From NCBI RefSeq assembly GCF_007676755.1, contig NZ_VEBK01000008.1, positions 1 to 64,000 on the forward strand: DNA of 64,000 bases. Direction: 5' to 3'. A program made the position numbers and the translations under genes. Origin of the DNA: Bacillus sp. FJAT-22090. Lineage in GTDB: Bacteria > Bacillota > Bacilli > Bacillales_A > Planococcaceae. Below the pieces are notes generated by a model. The model had not been told where the DNA came from. It did no database searches and worked only from the letters and a program-made list of their open reading frames with translations. Numbering within the stretch: the first letter of the stretch is position 1; each line of letters begins with the position of its first letter. Positions 25,266 through 32,982 of this stretch are shown one piece after another.

Positions 25266-25841
25266 CTCCTCGGTCAATGTTAAATCTATAACAAAACCAC
25301 TTTCCGGTAAAAAGGTAACTACTATTTTTTTCCCTTTATAGTATTGTTCGTATTCTTCTTCTGTGATTGCCATATTTTCCACTGTGTAGGTTTTTCCATT
25401 TATGTCAAATTGCCATAAATAATCGTTAGGATCATGCTTAGGAGAACTATATGTAACATTTTTGGCAACACCTACAATTGTGTTGAAGTTCCCTTTGCTG
25501 TATTGATCTTGGTCTTGATAGAGTGAGATTGCTGTTATAAATGAGGTTAGAACCACTAAAGTAAATATAAGTGCTAAAATAGAACCAAACACTTTTTGGG
25601 AAATATTACCGATTAAACTTTTTGCCCTATTGCTTATAAGCGCAACAGCTCCGAGTATAACTAACAACCCAAAGAAGCCCATTGTGAGTTTGATTAGTAT
25701 TTGCTGCCACAAAAAGTCTTTAATGAAGATAGCAAGAATCAGTGATATTAGGAACAACGGGATATCGACTATTAAAAAATAGCCCAAAAAGAGTTCTACT
25801 GTGTCCTCATGTTTATTATTTTTCTTCTTCTTTTTTTTCAC
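25248..25841 (-). CDS. Membrane protein of unknown function
   Basis: 197 aa. Very basic start (MKKKKKKNNKHED), then three hydrophobic segments (about 16-38, 48-68, 82-106) and an extracytoplasmic C-terminal domain of ~85 residues with the pattern VGVAKNVTYSS, DFEDINGKTY-like, YKGKKIVVTFLPESG, reminiscent of DUF3592-type domains but too divergent to assign. Monocistronic. Confidence 0.7.
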   Translation of the reverse strand: MKKKKKKNNKHEDTVELFLGYFLIVDIPLFLISLILAIFIKDFLWQQILIKLTMGFFGLLVILGAVALISNRAKSLIGNISQKVFGSILALIFTLVVLTSFITAISLYQDQDQYSKGNFNTIVGVAKNVTYSSPKHDPNDYLWQFDINGKTYTVENMAITEEEYEQYYKGKKIVVTFLPESGFVIDLTLTEEEKGER

Positions 25842-25977
25842 ATATGCACTTCCAGACTGAAATAAATGATTTACTATTATAAAATATCATTTTTTGTGAG
25901 AGAAATGTTTAAAAAATGTTAGAAGTGAACTTTTTAGGGAAGAGAAGTATTAATAGAACATGAGGAAGGTGAATGCG

Positions 25978-26136
25978 ATGAAAAAAGAGTTGAACCATGA
26001 AAAGGAAACTTCCAATACCGAAGACCTATCTGTTGAGCAAGGAAAGTCCAATGAGTTAAGCGACCAACAGAAAGAAGAACTCCAAGTGAAAGATGGACAA
26101 AATGATCATCATGTGGATGAACGCGGTGGAAATTAA
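25978..26136 (+). CDS. Small acidic hydrophilic protein, 52 aa
   Basis: ATG 25978 preceded by GAGGAAGGTGA, and the product MKKELNHEKETSNTEDLSVE... is rich in E, D, Q, N and K, with no hydrophobic core and a C-terminal DHHVDERGGN. Composition resembles intrinsically disordered spore or stress peptides of Bacillales. Good SD and a terminator directly after it argue that it is real. Function unknown. Confidence 0.65.
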   Translation: MKKELNHEKETSNTEDLSVEQGKSNELSDQQKEELQVKDGQNDHHVDERGGN

Positions 26137-26148
26137 GTAAAGAACAAG

Positions 26149-26216
26149 ACAAAAACACCTTTCGTTAGGAGTGGGTAGACAATACCTAACTCAATTAATG
26201 TAAAGGTGTTTTTTCG
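26149..26216. terminator. Bidirectional terminator
   Basis: AAAAACACCTTT (26151-26162) pairs with AAAGGTGTTTTTT (26202-26214), with an inner GTTAGG/CCTAAC stem. Serves the small protein (+) and the convergent gene (-). Confidence 0.8.
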
Positions 26217-26221
26217 CGGAA

Positions 26222-26758
26222 TTAAACTTTAAAAGATTCAATTGTGTTAGTACTTGGTACCTTATAATCACACCAAACGATTATTTTAGATGGTGTAGTT
26301 TGGGCGGGGATACTTCTTGTGGTAGGTCCATAAATAACTATTAGATTACGATTTACGAGGTTTCTTGTAAAGGCCTGCCCATTTGTTAATAATATTTGTG
26401 TATACGGTGAAATATTTAATCTTAATTGACCGTCACTACTCTCCAGCTGGCTATTAAAATAGTCTATTTTTACGTTTTGATAGGGACTATCTTTTACTAT
26501 AACAAGTGCTCCATACTGTGGAGGAAAAATCATTGGCACGGGTGCATCTCCATCAAAATACCCAGTTACCTGATCTCCAACTGTTACCATAACATGGTCT
26601 ACAAAGTAAGTAGTAGGGGACACTACGAAATTTGCTATATCTCCGTTTCCGTTAGCTACAGACATAAGAGTATAACAACCATCACTCTGCCCATTTTGTC
26701 CAATCATAAAATCACTAATCATGGTGACAGTACCATGAAAAGACTGAAAGTTCACCAT
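26222..26758 (-). CDS. Uncharacterised protein, 178 aa
   Basis: Soluble, beta-rich composition (many V, T, Y, P, G), no signal peptide. Repeated short strands such as FHGTVTMISDFMI, MVTVGDQVTGYFDGDAPVP, YGALVIVKDSP and YTQILLTNGQAF suggest OB-fold-like or beta-barrel units. I do not recognise the family. A plus-strand ORF overlaps it but has poor composition. Upstream (26759-26978, plus orientation) I see no supported gene. Confidence 0.65.
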   Translation of the reverse strand: MVNFQSFHGTVTMISDFMIGQNGQSDGCYTLMSVANGNGDIANFVVSPTTYFVDHVMVTVGDQVTGYFDGDAPVPMIFPPQYGALVIVKDSPYQNVKIDYFNSQLESSDGQLRLNISPYTQILLTNGQAFTRNLVNRNLIVIYGPTTRSIPAQTTPSKIIVWCDYKVPSTNTIESFKV

Positions 26759-27038
26759 CCAACAATCTTCCTTTCCATTTCATTAGAAACATTAGAAGAA
26801 ATACAAGTCGTTTCGATTCCTTTTAATTTATGTGAAATGATCTGTAGTTGTGAATACTTTATACAGAGGTTTCAAATTCACTTACTTTGCATTCACATGG
26901 GAAAAGAGTATTACTTAGCAATTTGAAAGGTTCGGAGTACTTTATTGGCAGGACTTTAATATTGAAGATCAATGTAGTATGTTAGTAGAAAATAACTGTT
27001 CAGTAACTGATATTTTAGTGAAAGGGATGTTTAGGTCA

Positions 27039-28229
27039 ATGAAGATTGAACTACTTCTATATGAAGTATCTAATATCACGAAGAAGCATGAGTTTGTTCA
27101 ACAAAAAACAGGTGGTTTTTTTAATATTTTTGAAATCACGAATATTGCTTATGACGAAGTACGTATTTGTCGTTTTCTTTATGAGTTGTTAAATCCAAAG
27201 GGAAGTCATTATCAAGGTGATCTTTATTTAAAGTTGTTTGTCGAACATGTACTCCAATTAGAGCTGCCTTTAATAGAATGGAAGCAAGTTAAAGTACACC
27301 GGGAGTTTTTAATAGAAGATAATCGTAGAATTGACTTGGTCATCCAGACACCAAATTATTTAGTTCCGATTGAAGTGAAAATATTTGCTAGAGATCAGGA
27401 AAATCAGTGTGCGGACTACTTAAAAGTTGCTCAAAATGCCAATGTATATTATTTAACTCGTTTTGGCATTTTACCACCTGATTCTAGTAGTGTAGATAAA
27501 GCGCTTATTACACCGATTTCTTTTTCACAAGATATTATTAAATGGCTTGATAAATGTCTTGAGCAACGTGAGACGATGAAGGTTGCACCAATTCGCGAGG
27601 TCCTATTGCAGTTTATAGCAGCAATAAAAAATTTCACAGATCAATTGGAGGATGAGCAAGAGATGGAGATTAAAAACATATTAACGGCATCACCTACATC
27701 AATGAAAAGTGCTTTTGCTATTGAGAAGAGCTTAAAAGGGGCAAAATCGGATTTATTGCAACGTGTGTTTAAAGAATTAGAAGTACGTATAGGTTTAGAA
27801 AAACTACATAACGAATATGATTATGCGTTTAATGATCAAAAGAAAGTCAGCACCTATTATGATTTTAAAAGCTCTACATATCCAGGTAATAGTTATTTAT
27901 ATAAAGAAGGTATAAAACCAGGTGTAGATATTTGGTTCCGTATAGAGATTGATTGGTGCTTATATGCTGGATTTGTAGTAGCCATGAATGGTGAAGCAGG
28001 TCAGCAGGTTTTAAGTGAAAAAGAAATAGGAGAATATATTCCGCATATAGAACCATGTATAGATAATTGGTGGGCTTATTGGGAACTTCTACCGCATGAT
28101 GATGAAACACTAGTACCGAATTTCAAACGTCCAAATGATGAGGATTTATATTTTAAGCTTTTTGACGAAGTCTATTTTAAAGAATTCATTGATAAGACAA
28201 TGGAACGAATTGAAGTGATTTTCCGATAG
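27039..28229 (+). CDS. PD-(D/E)XK nuclease-superfamily protein
   Basis: About 396 aa. N-terminal helix with E..RICRFLYELLNPKGSH, then the catalytic core RRIDLVI...VPIEVKIFARDQENQ giving the D-(13)-E-x-K signature (D99, E112, K114, Q120 counted from 27039) of PD-(D/E)XK nucleases (PDDEXK_4-like). The C-terminal half (LQRVFKELEVRIG, GVDIWFRIEIDWCLYAGF, WWAYWELLP) looks like a specificity or partner-binding domain. Start uncertain: ATG 27039 or 26979. Stand-alone nucleases of this kind are common in accessory/defence regions; no methylase is adjacent. Confidence 0.8.
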   Translation: MKIELLLYEVSNITKKHEFVQQKTGGFFNIFEITNIAYDEVRICRFLYELLNPKGSHYQGDLYLKLFVEHVLQLELPLIEWKQVKVHREFLIEDNRRIDLVIQTPNYLVPIEVKIFARDQENQCADYLKVAQNANVYYLTRFGILPPDSSSVDKALITPISFSQDIIKWLDKCLEQRETMKVAPIREVLLQFIAAIKNFTDQLEDEQEMEIKNILTASPTSMKSAFAIEKSLKGAKSDLLQRVFKELEVRIGLEKLHNEYDYAFNDQKKVSTYYDFKSSTYPGNSYLYKEGIKPGVDIWFRIEIDWCLYAGFVVAMNGEAGQQVLSEKEIGEYIPHIEPCIDNWWAYWELLPHDDETLVPNFKRPNDEDLYFKLFDEVYFKEFIDKTMERIEVIFR

Positions 28230-28605
28230 AAAGAGCTTGTTTTCGAAGAAAGAACAAGATCTGGTTAGATTCTCATTAGGAGCTAGTGGGATCAAACAGT
28301 GGAAGGCTTTCTAATGAGCGGTGGTCAGCTTAAGGAGTAATTTAACCGATGATTCTATAAATACTAAAATATACATAGAAATCTAAGGTTGAAGCAAGCT
28401 TTTTAAAAACTTGATATATACTTTCATGAAAGCTGTCGAAGATACAATATCGGCCGCTTTTTGACTTTATCTCCAGCTAATAAAGAAAGTCCAATGAAAT
28501 AGTTAAATATTGTGATAAAATTAAGGTAATTATAATGGTAGATATTAATGTTCTTTTAATTGAAGTAATTAATAATTGAAATAACGTTTTTGAGGAGAGA
28601 TTATA
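28230..28605. other. Intergenic stretch without a supported gene
   Basis: An inverted pair CTCATTAG (28273) / CTAATGAG (28312) and a small hairpin CTTGTT-N11-AACAAG just after the nuclease gene are the only structures. A TTGTGA...TATAAT pair (28510/28531, 15-bp spacer) may be the promoter of the NERD gene. Confidence 0.4.
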
Positions 28606-29664
28606 GTGCCGGGATTTGCTAAAAAGTCATTTTTAGAAAGAATGAAATTAGCATTAAAGGATAAAGAAGAACTACGAGTACCTGTTCTTATCAAAGAGGG
28701 TAGTACTGCGAAAAAAATGATTGTTAAAATTCAGGGTGACTTAGAAATAGAGAAGATGCCAGAGTCTCAAAAAGACCTTCAAAGTAAAATGAAAATCCTT
28801 GAATTGGGGTTACACGGTGAAAAAAGTGTTCAATTTGAGCTAATGAACTCATTTACTCCTCTCCATGTTTTACACGATCTCCATTTGCAACATGGTGAAT
28901 GGAAAGCTCAAATTGATTTTGTTGTTATAACGCGAAAATTTATACTCGTTATCGAAGTGAAAAATTATTATGGAAATATTCATGTAACAGAACAAGGGGA
29001 TTTTATACGGAATATCATGAAAGGCAGGAAAGTAGTTTTTCAAGAAGGATTCTACAGCCCGATACGCCAGATAGAAAGACAGACAGAAGTATTACGAAAC
29101 TTACTGCAAGCGAACGGAATAGTAGGGAATAAAACACCTATTAAACAAGTAGTTGTTTTCACCAATAACAAAACGATACTAGACTTGAAAAAAGCAAAAA
29201 AGGATATACAAGATAGAATCGTACGTGTAGATGGATTAGTTGGCTACATATCAAAGGAATTAAAAAAATCTTCACCTGTTCAAGTTTTAGATAATCGTAT
29301 GTCTGATATAAGTAATTTTCTAATGGAGTCTCACACGGAAAATGAAATAGAAAAGACAGAAGATACAGTAGAATTGAAACTATTAGGTGAAACAGTAGAA
29401 GCTATGGCAAACCCGGTAGTAGAACAGTCTCCAACTGTACTAGGGTTGGAAGAGGATTTAAGAAGATTTAGAAAAGATAAAGCGGCAGCTTTAGGTAATA
29501 AAGCGTTTCATATTTTTTCAAATCAGACTCTAGACGAAATTGTTTCAAAACAACCTACAACTTTGACAGAACTATCAACAATACGAGGTATTGGTGAGAA
29601 AAAGATAGAGGAGTTCGGGCTCGAAATAATTGGAATTATTCAGGGACAAAATTCGAAAGATTAA
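28606..29664 (+). CDS. NERD-domain protein with C-terminal HRDC domain
   Basis: 352 aa. NERD (nuclease-related) core: LGLHGEKSVQFEL (G71/E72), AQIDFVVI (D104) and LVIEVKNYYGNI (E117-x-K119), the PD-(D/E)XK-like active site. Residues ~284-350 are an HRDC-type nucleic-acid-binding domain (LRRFRKDKAAALG, ELSTIRGIGEKKIEEFG). GTG 28606 with GAGGAG upstream. A decayed copy of its second half lies at 31828-32084. Likely a nucleic-acid-processing or defence enzyme. Confidence 0.82.
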   Translation: MPGFAKKSFLERMKLALKDKEELRVPVLIKEGSTAKKMIVKIQGDLEIEKMPESQKDLQSKMKILELGLHGEKSVQFELMNSFTPLHVLHDLHLQHGEWKAQIDFVVITRKFILVIEVKNYYGNIHVTEQGDFIRNIMKGRKVVFQEGFYSPIRQIERQTEVLRNLLQANGIVGNKTPIKQVVVFTNNKTILDLKKAKKDIQDRIVRVDGLVGYISKELKKSSPVQVLDNRMSDISNFLMESHTENEIEKTEDTVELKLLGETVEAMANPVVEQSPTVLGLEEDLRRFRKDKAAALGNKAFHIFSNQTLDEIVSKQPTTLTELSTIRGIGEKKIEEFGLEIIGIIQGQNSKD

Positions 29665-29688
29665 AAGGTAAATGAAAAGTGGAGAATA

Positions 29689-29790
29689 ATGAAACGTATG
29701 AAATGGAAAAAAAGAGGATTTAAAGTGTCTCCAGCGTATTTAAGAAAGTATATACGAAAGGGAGTGAGCTTTTGTTTAAAAAAATAATCA
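29689..29790 (+). CDS. Possible small basic peptide, 33 aa
   Basis: ATG 29689 has AAGTGGAGAA upstream and encodes a lysine/arginine-rich peptide (MKRMKWKKRGFKVSPAYLRK...). Its stop lies 17 nt inside the next gene, so it may couple translation to the NERD protein. Composition could also be chance. Confidence 0.3.
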
Positions 29791-30482
29791 GCCGTGTAGA
29801 AGATTTTTTTAACCTTTCTGCAGCAAGTAAACTCGCAGACAAACCCAAGCAAAAGTCAGTCATTTCTACCTATAAGGAACAGACTGGAAATGGACTATTC
29901 TCCACTATGTTCAATAAAGGTCATTACGGTGAATTCTCATCCTACGGTAAATTGGCAAAATTACCTGGGTACCATAAAGCATTGTTCAATATTTACATTC
30001 CCAATGGCAAAGAACAAACGACTGAAATCGATTTGGTCTACCTTCATGAAACCGGCATCTACGTGATCGAGTCGAAAAACTACGGTGGCTGGATTTTTGG
30101 AGATATGAAGTCACAAAATTGGATGCAAACCTTTCAGAATGGACAGAAGTTTTCCTTTTACAATCCCATCAAGCAAAATCTAGGTCACATAAAAGCGCTG
30201 AAAGCTCTGTTGCCATCTATTGAAACTGCACAATTTACATCTGTCATTGTCTTCAGCGAAAGATGCGAGTTGAAGAAAGTTACTTGCGAGGTAAAAGATA
30301 CATATGTTATCAAACGCAATCACCTATCTAAATTAATGGAGCAACAAATTCAAGATTCCCCTAACACTCTGGAAGCCACTTACATCGACAAAATTTATGA
30401 TTTTCTTTCACAGTATCAAAAGGTAGATAAATCGGTGAAAGAGCAACATACTGAAAAGATTAAGGCAAAGTTTTCTCGCTAG
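29772..30482 (+). CDS. NERD-domain nuclease-related protein
   Basis: 236 aa. GHYGEFSSYGKL (G53/E54), EIDLVYLHETGIYVIESKNYGGWIFG (D87, E100-x-K102) give the full NERD signature; the C-terminus is a short helical tail without HRDC. TTG start 29772 behind GGGAGTGAGC. It is only distantly similar to the preceding NERD protein, so this is a pair of paralogous families and not a tandem duplication. Confidence 0.82.
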   Translation: MFKKIISRVEDFFNLSAASKLADKPKQKSVISTYKEQTGNGLFSTMFNKGHYGEFSSYGKLAKLPGYHKALFNIYIPNGKEQTTEIDLVYLHETGIYVIESKNYGGWIFGDMKSQNWMQTFQNGQKFSFYNPIKQNLGHIKALKALLPSIETAQFTSVIVFSERCELKKVTCEVKDTYVIKRNHLSKLMEQQIQDSPNTLEATYIDKIYDFLSQYQKVDKSVKEQHTEKIKAKFSR

Positions 30483-30602
30483 CAGTAAAAACATTTGGAA
30501 CATTGGAGATGTTCTCTATGTTAGATATAGCTCCGGAAAAAATCTGAATAGTTTTTAAGTTGTGGCTAACCGCATATTTACTTAGGAATGGAGACATTAT
30601 AA

Positions 30603-31742
30603 GTGCTTACCTTTAATGAAACTATAAAAATATTTCAATCATACTCAGAATTAGAAGAAAAGATTCTAGGAGGTATACATCATTTTCGAGTATCCCAAAG
30701 TCTTCAAAGAGGTAAAGAGCTTGCACGAGAAATTAAGTGTAACCAAGATGGTTCTTACAACGGCTATATTCTTGCAAGATATATGAGTGTTAAAACAAAA
30801 CAAAAATATGCACACATAACTGATTCTAGAAAGATGATTAGTATCAAGGGACTTACTGCACTTCAATTAAATGAGGTGATACAAGATGGAATTCAATCGA
30901 TGACTTGTGAAAAAGAAGATGCAGTTGAAGTAGCATCTCTTAAAAACCATCAGGAAGAAATTCATTATACTCCATTCACCAAAATACAAATTCAAACGGA
31001 TTCTTCTATTGAAAAACTAGTACCTTCTTGTCTTTATAACTGGCTAGGCTATGGTAATCTTAAAGGAAAAGTATGGTTTATAGGTACGGAAGAAGGCGGA
31101 GCTGAAATATGGAGACAACAAACAAAAACTCTAGAGGAAAGCTTAAGTATACGATCTCATTTCAATTTACAGATGGATTTTTTAGATGTATGGGAAAAGC
31201 AATATGACATTTCACTATCAACCTTCAGTGGCGCTAACGTTTGGAACTTTATGGCTGCTTTTCTATTAAGTTTTAATGCCAAAGAAGTAAACCCTAACAC
31301 TATAAGGGATTTCGTCTTTAATAATAAATTACTTGGGAGAACAAATGGAAATCACTTTCTCTGTGAACTATTCCCACTACCAAAACCAACCAAAAATAGT
31401 ATTCGGCCCTATGAAAAAATATGGAGCTCAGTTAAAAAATATCATGATGAAGTATTAGAGAAACGATTCGGACTTATCAAAAACACTATTATTAATCATC
31501 CACAAGTTCAAATTATTATCTCCTATGAAAAAGGATTAGTGGAGTTGATGAAACAAAACTTTTCTTGCTCTCTGGAAAAATTAAGTATTTGGAAATATGA
31601 GAACCAACAATATTCTCTATTTCAATTAAAGCTAGATGCAGGAAGAACGGTCCTCTTTCTTGCAACACCATTCTTTGGACAAGGCCAGATTAGTTATAAC
31701 GGAATTAAAGATTGTGTTCGACATTTAATTTCACAATATTAA
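30603..31742 (+). CDS. Uncharacterised protein with possible uracil-DNA-glycosylase-like fold
   Basis: 379 aa, GTG start after GGAATGGAGACAT. Residues ~165-379 have strand-turn signatures KGKVWFIGTEEGG, FLCELFPLPKP, VQIIISYEKGLVELM and VLFLATPFFGQGQISYNGI that resemble the order of motifs in the UDG superfamily (motif A after a strand, C-terminal His/Pro loop), but the key residues are not convincing. The first ~100 residues are unrelated and unknown. Neighbourhood of NERD and PD-(D/E)XK genes suggests a nucleic-acid role. Treat the fold as a guess. Confidence 0.65.
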   Translation: MLTFNETIKIFQSYSELEEKILGGIHHFRVSQSLQRGKELAREIKCNQDGSYNGYILARYMSVKTKQKYAHITDSRKMISIKGLTALQLNEVIQDGIQSMTCEKEDAVEVASLKNHQEEIHYTPFTKIQIQTDSSIEKLVPSCLYNWLGYGNLKGKVWFIGTEEGGAEIWRQQTKTLEESLSIRSHFNLQMDFLDVWEKQYDISLSTFSGANVWNFMAAFLLSFNAKEVNPNTIRDFVFNNKLLGRTNGNHFLCELFPLPKPTKNSIRPYEKIWSSVKKYHDEVLEKRFGLIKNTIINHPQVQIIISYEKGLVELMKQNFSCSLEKLSIWKYENQQYSLFQLKLDAGRTVLFLATPFFGQGQISYNGIKDCVRHLISQY

Positions 31743-31827
31743 AGACACCCAGTGTTAGACACAGGGAGCTTATTTAAACTCCGTCCAATAATCCGTGTTG
31801 ATATTAGCAATTGGTTCAATATCTCTA

Positions 31828-32084
31828 ATTTTAGATAATCGTATGTCGGATATAAGTAGTTTTCTAATGAACTCTTACATTGAAGAAGAAATAGAAAAGA
31901 CAGTGGATACAGTAGATTTGAAACTATTAGGTGAAACAGTAGAAGCTATGGCAAACTCATTTGTAGAATAGTTTCAAAGATACTAGGATTGGAAGAAGCT
32001 ATAAGAAAATATAGTAAAGATTAAGTAGCAGCTTTAGGTATGGAAGCATTTTATATTTCTTGAGTTCTATTCACAATTTTAAAC
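31828..32084 (+). pseudogene. Fragment of a NERD-HRDC gene (decayed duplicate)
   Basis: The sequence follows 29284-29520 of the intact NERD-HRDC gene almost base for base in places (TTTTAGATAATCGTATGTC; CTATTAGGTGAAACAGTAGA), but has in-frame stops (e.g. TAG at 31967-31972 region), small deletions and no start or NERD core. It covers only the linker and the first part of the HRDC domain. Confidence 0.85.
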
Positions 32085-32368
32085 AAATAATCCTTTGGAT
32101 GGAAGGAGATACCGCTACTTTTATGTATTCGAATTTCTGCTCCAGGTAGTTCCTGCAACAGCAATTCCAGTGCTTGGGGTTGCGTGATATATAAGTAATC
32201 CCCAACTAATATCTTAAGTTAGGTATTTCTATCCAGTGCTTCATGCAATTGAGGTAGCACTAGCTTAACACCAGATTTCATAGCAAATGCAGTTATCCAG
32301 TAAATGCTAGATGCATCGGCAGCCAGCTTTGTTAAATCTTGAATGAGGTTCGACGTAATAAGCCGTAA
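32085..32368 (-). pseudogene. Remnant of PLD-type N-terminal domain of a DEAD/DEAH helicase
   Basis: Reading the minus strand gives LITSNLIQDLTKLAADASSI, then YWITAFAMKSGVKLVLPQL, a TAA near 32220, then KILVGDYLYITQPQALELLL and IRIHKSSGISFHPKDYL. This is the start of the phospholipase-D-like domain found on large DUF3427-type helicases. Only the first ~95 codons remain; the rest is replaced by the NERD-HRDC fragment. It begins just after the stop of the MazG-like gene. Confidence 0.75.
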
Positions 32369-32369
32369 T

Positions 32370-32696
32370 TTACTTATCCTCAACCTCTATCAAATAAATC
32401 CCTTCCTTAAACCCACCACGCTTTTCTTTCTTATTTATGCGGATTTTCTCTAGATCTTCAAATGTTGCATCATGAATTGGAAGCGCAGCATGAATGAGCT
32501 CCAAAATGTCTGCAAGTTCTTCAAGGGCATCTTGGTGGTTCATCGTTTCTTGAAATTCCTGTACTTCTTCATATAATTTTTTCTTTATTTCAGTTAAGTG
32601 TTCAGATTGATCTAGTATGTGTGTAGTGAATTTGCTTCCTGATTTTTCGATGACTTGTGGAATTTTGTCGCGGACAAGTTTATTGTAGATCGGCAT
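32370..32696 (-). CDS. MazG-like nucleoside triphosphate pyrophosphohydrolase
   Basis: 108 aa, all-alpha NTP pyrophosphatase/PRA-PH-like family: start MPIYNKLVRDKIPQVIEKSG, then KKKLYEEVQEFQE and ALEELADILELIHA with the EExxE...ExxD metal ligands. Start ATG 32696 after GGGAGATG; the frame extends to 32780 without an SD. Usually hydrolyses (d)NTPs to NMP and PPi. In other Bacillales, close relatives sit beside PLD/DUF3427 helicases; here only a stump of that helicase is left. Confidence 0.85.
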   Translation of the reverse strand: MPIYNKLVRDKIPQVIEKSGSKFTTHILDQSEHLTEIKKKLYEEVQEFQETMNHQDALEELADILELIHAALPIHDATFEDLEKIRINKKEKRGGFKEGIYLIEVEDK

Positions 32697-32808
32697 TGGA
32701 CATCTCCCTTTTTCTATTATTATAAAGAAAATTGTTGCTGCTGTCCCTGTGTAAGAAACATTCATGTTTGTTTGCAGCACAGGGACGAAGCAAAAACATA
32801 GTGGAAAT

Positions 32809-32822
32809 TGGTAGCGCTTTCA
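32809..32822. promoter_or_regulatory. Candidate cre site upstream of acyl-CoA ligase
   Basis: Minus-strand TGAAAGCGCTACCA matches the CcpA consensus at 13 of 14 positions. Located 160 nt upstream of the acyl-CoA synthetase gene; carbon catabolite control of fatty-acid activation would make sense. Confidence 0.5.
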
Positions 32823-32982
32823 TGTAAGCTATAAATATATAAACTATCAAATAATTCAGATAAATATGGATTTGTAAATGGTAATAGCTAGACACTTAGT
32901 CGCATAGGATGTGGGGGATACAAGTACTTTGCTGAGGATGTACAAGCTTTAAACTATACAAAACAAAAGGGGATCGATTCAA

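Noticed and set aside
26426-26926. 166-aa plus-strand ORF
   Set aside because: Antisense to the better-composed minus-strand gene 26222-26758; no SD and Cys/His/Tyr-rich composition typical of a shadow frame.
27039-28229. Restriction enzyme of a restriction-modification system
   Set aside because: PD-(D/E)XK core is present but no methyltransferase gene lies nearby.
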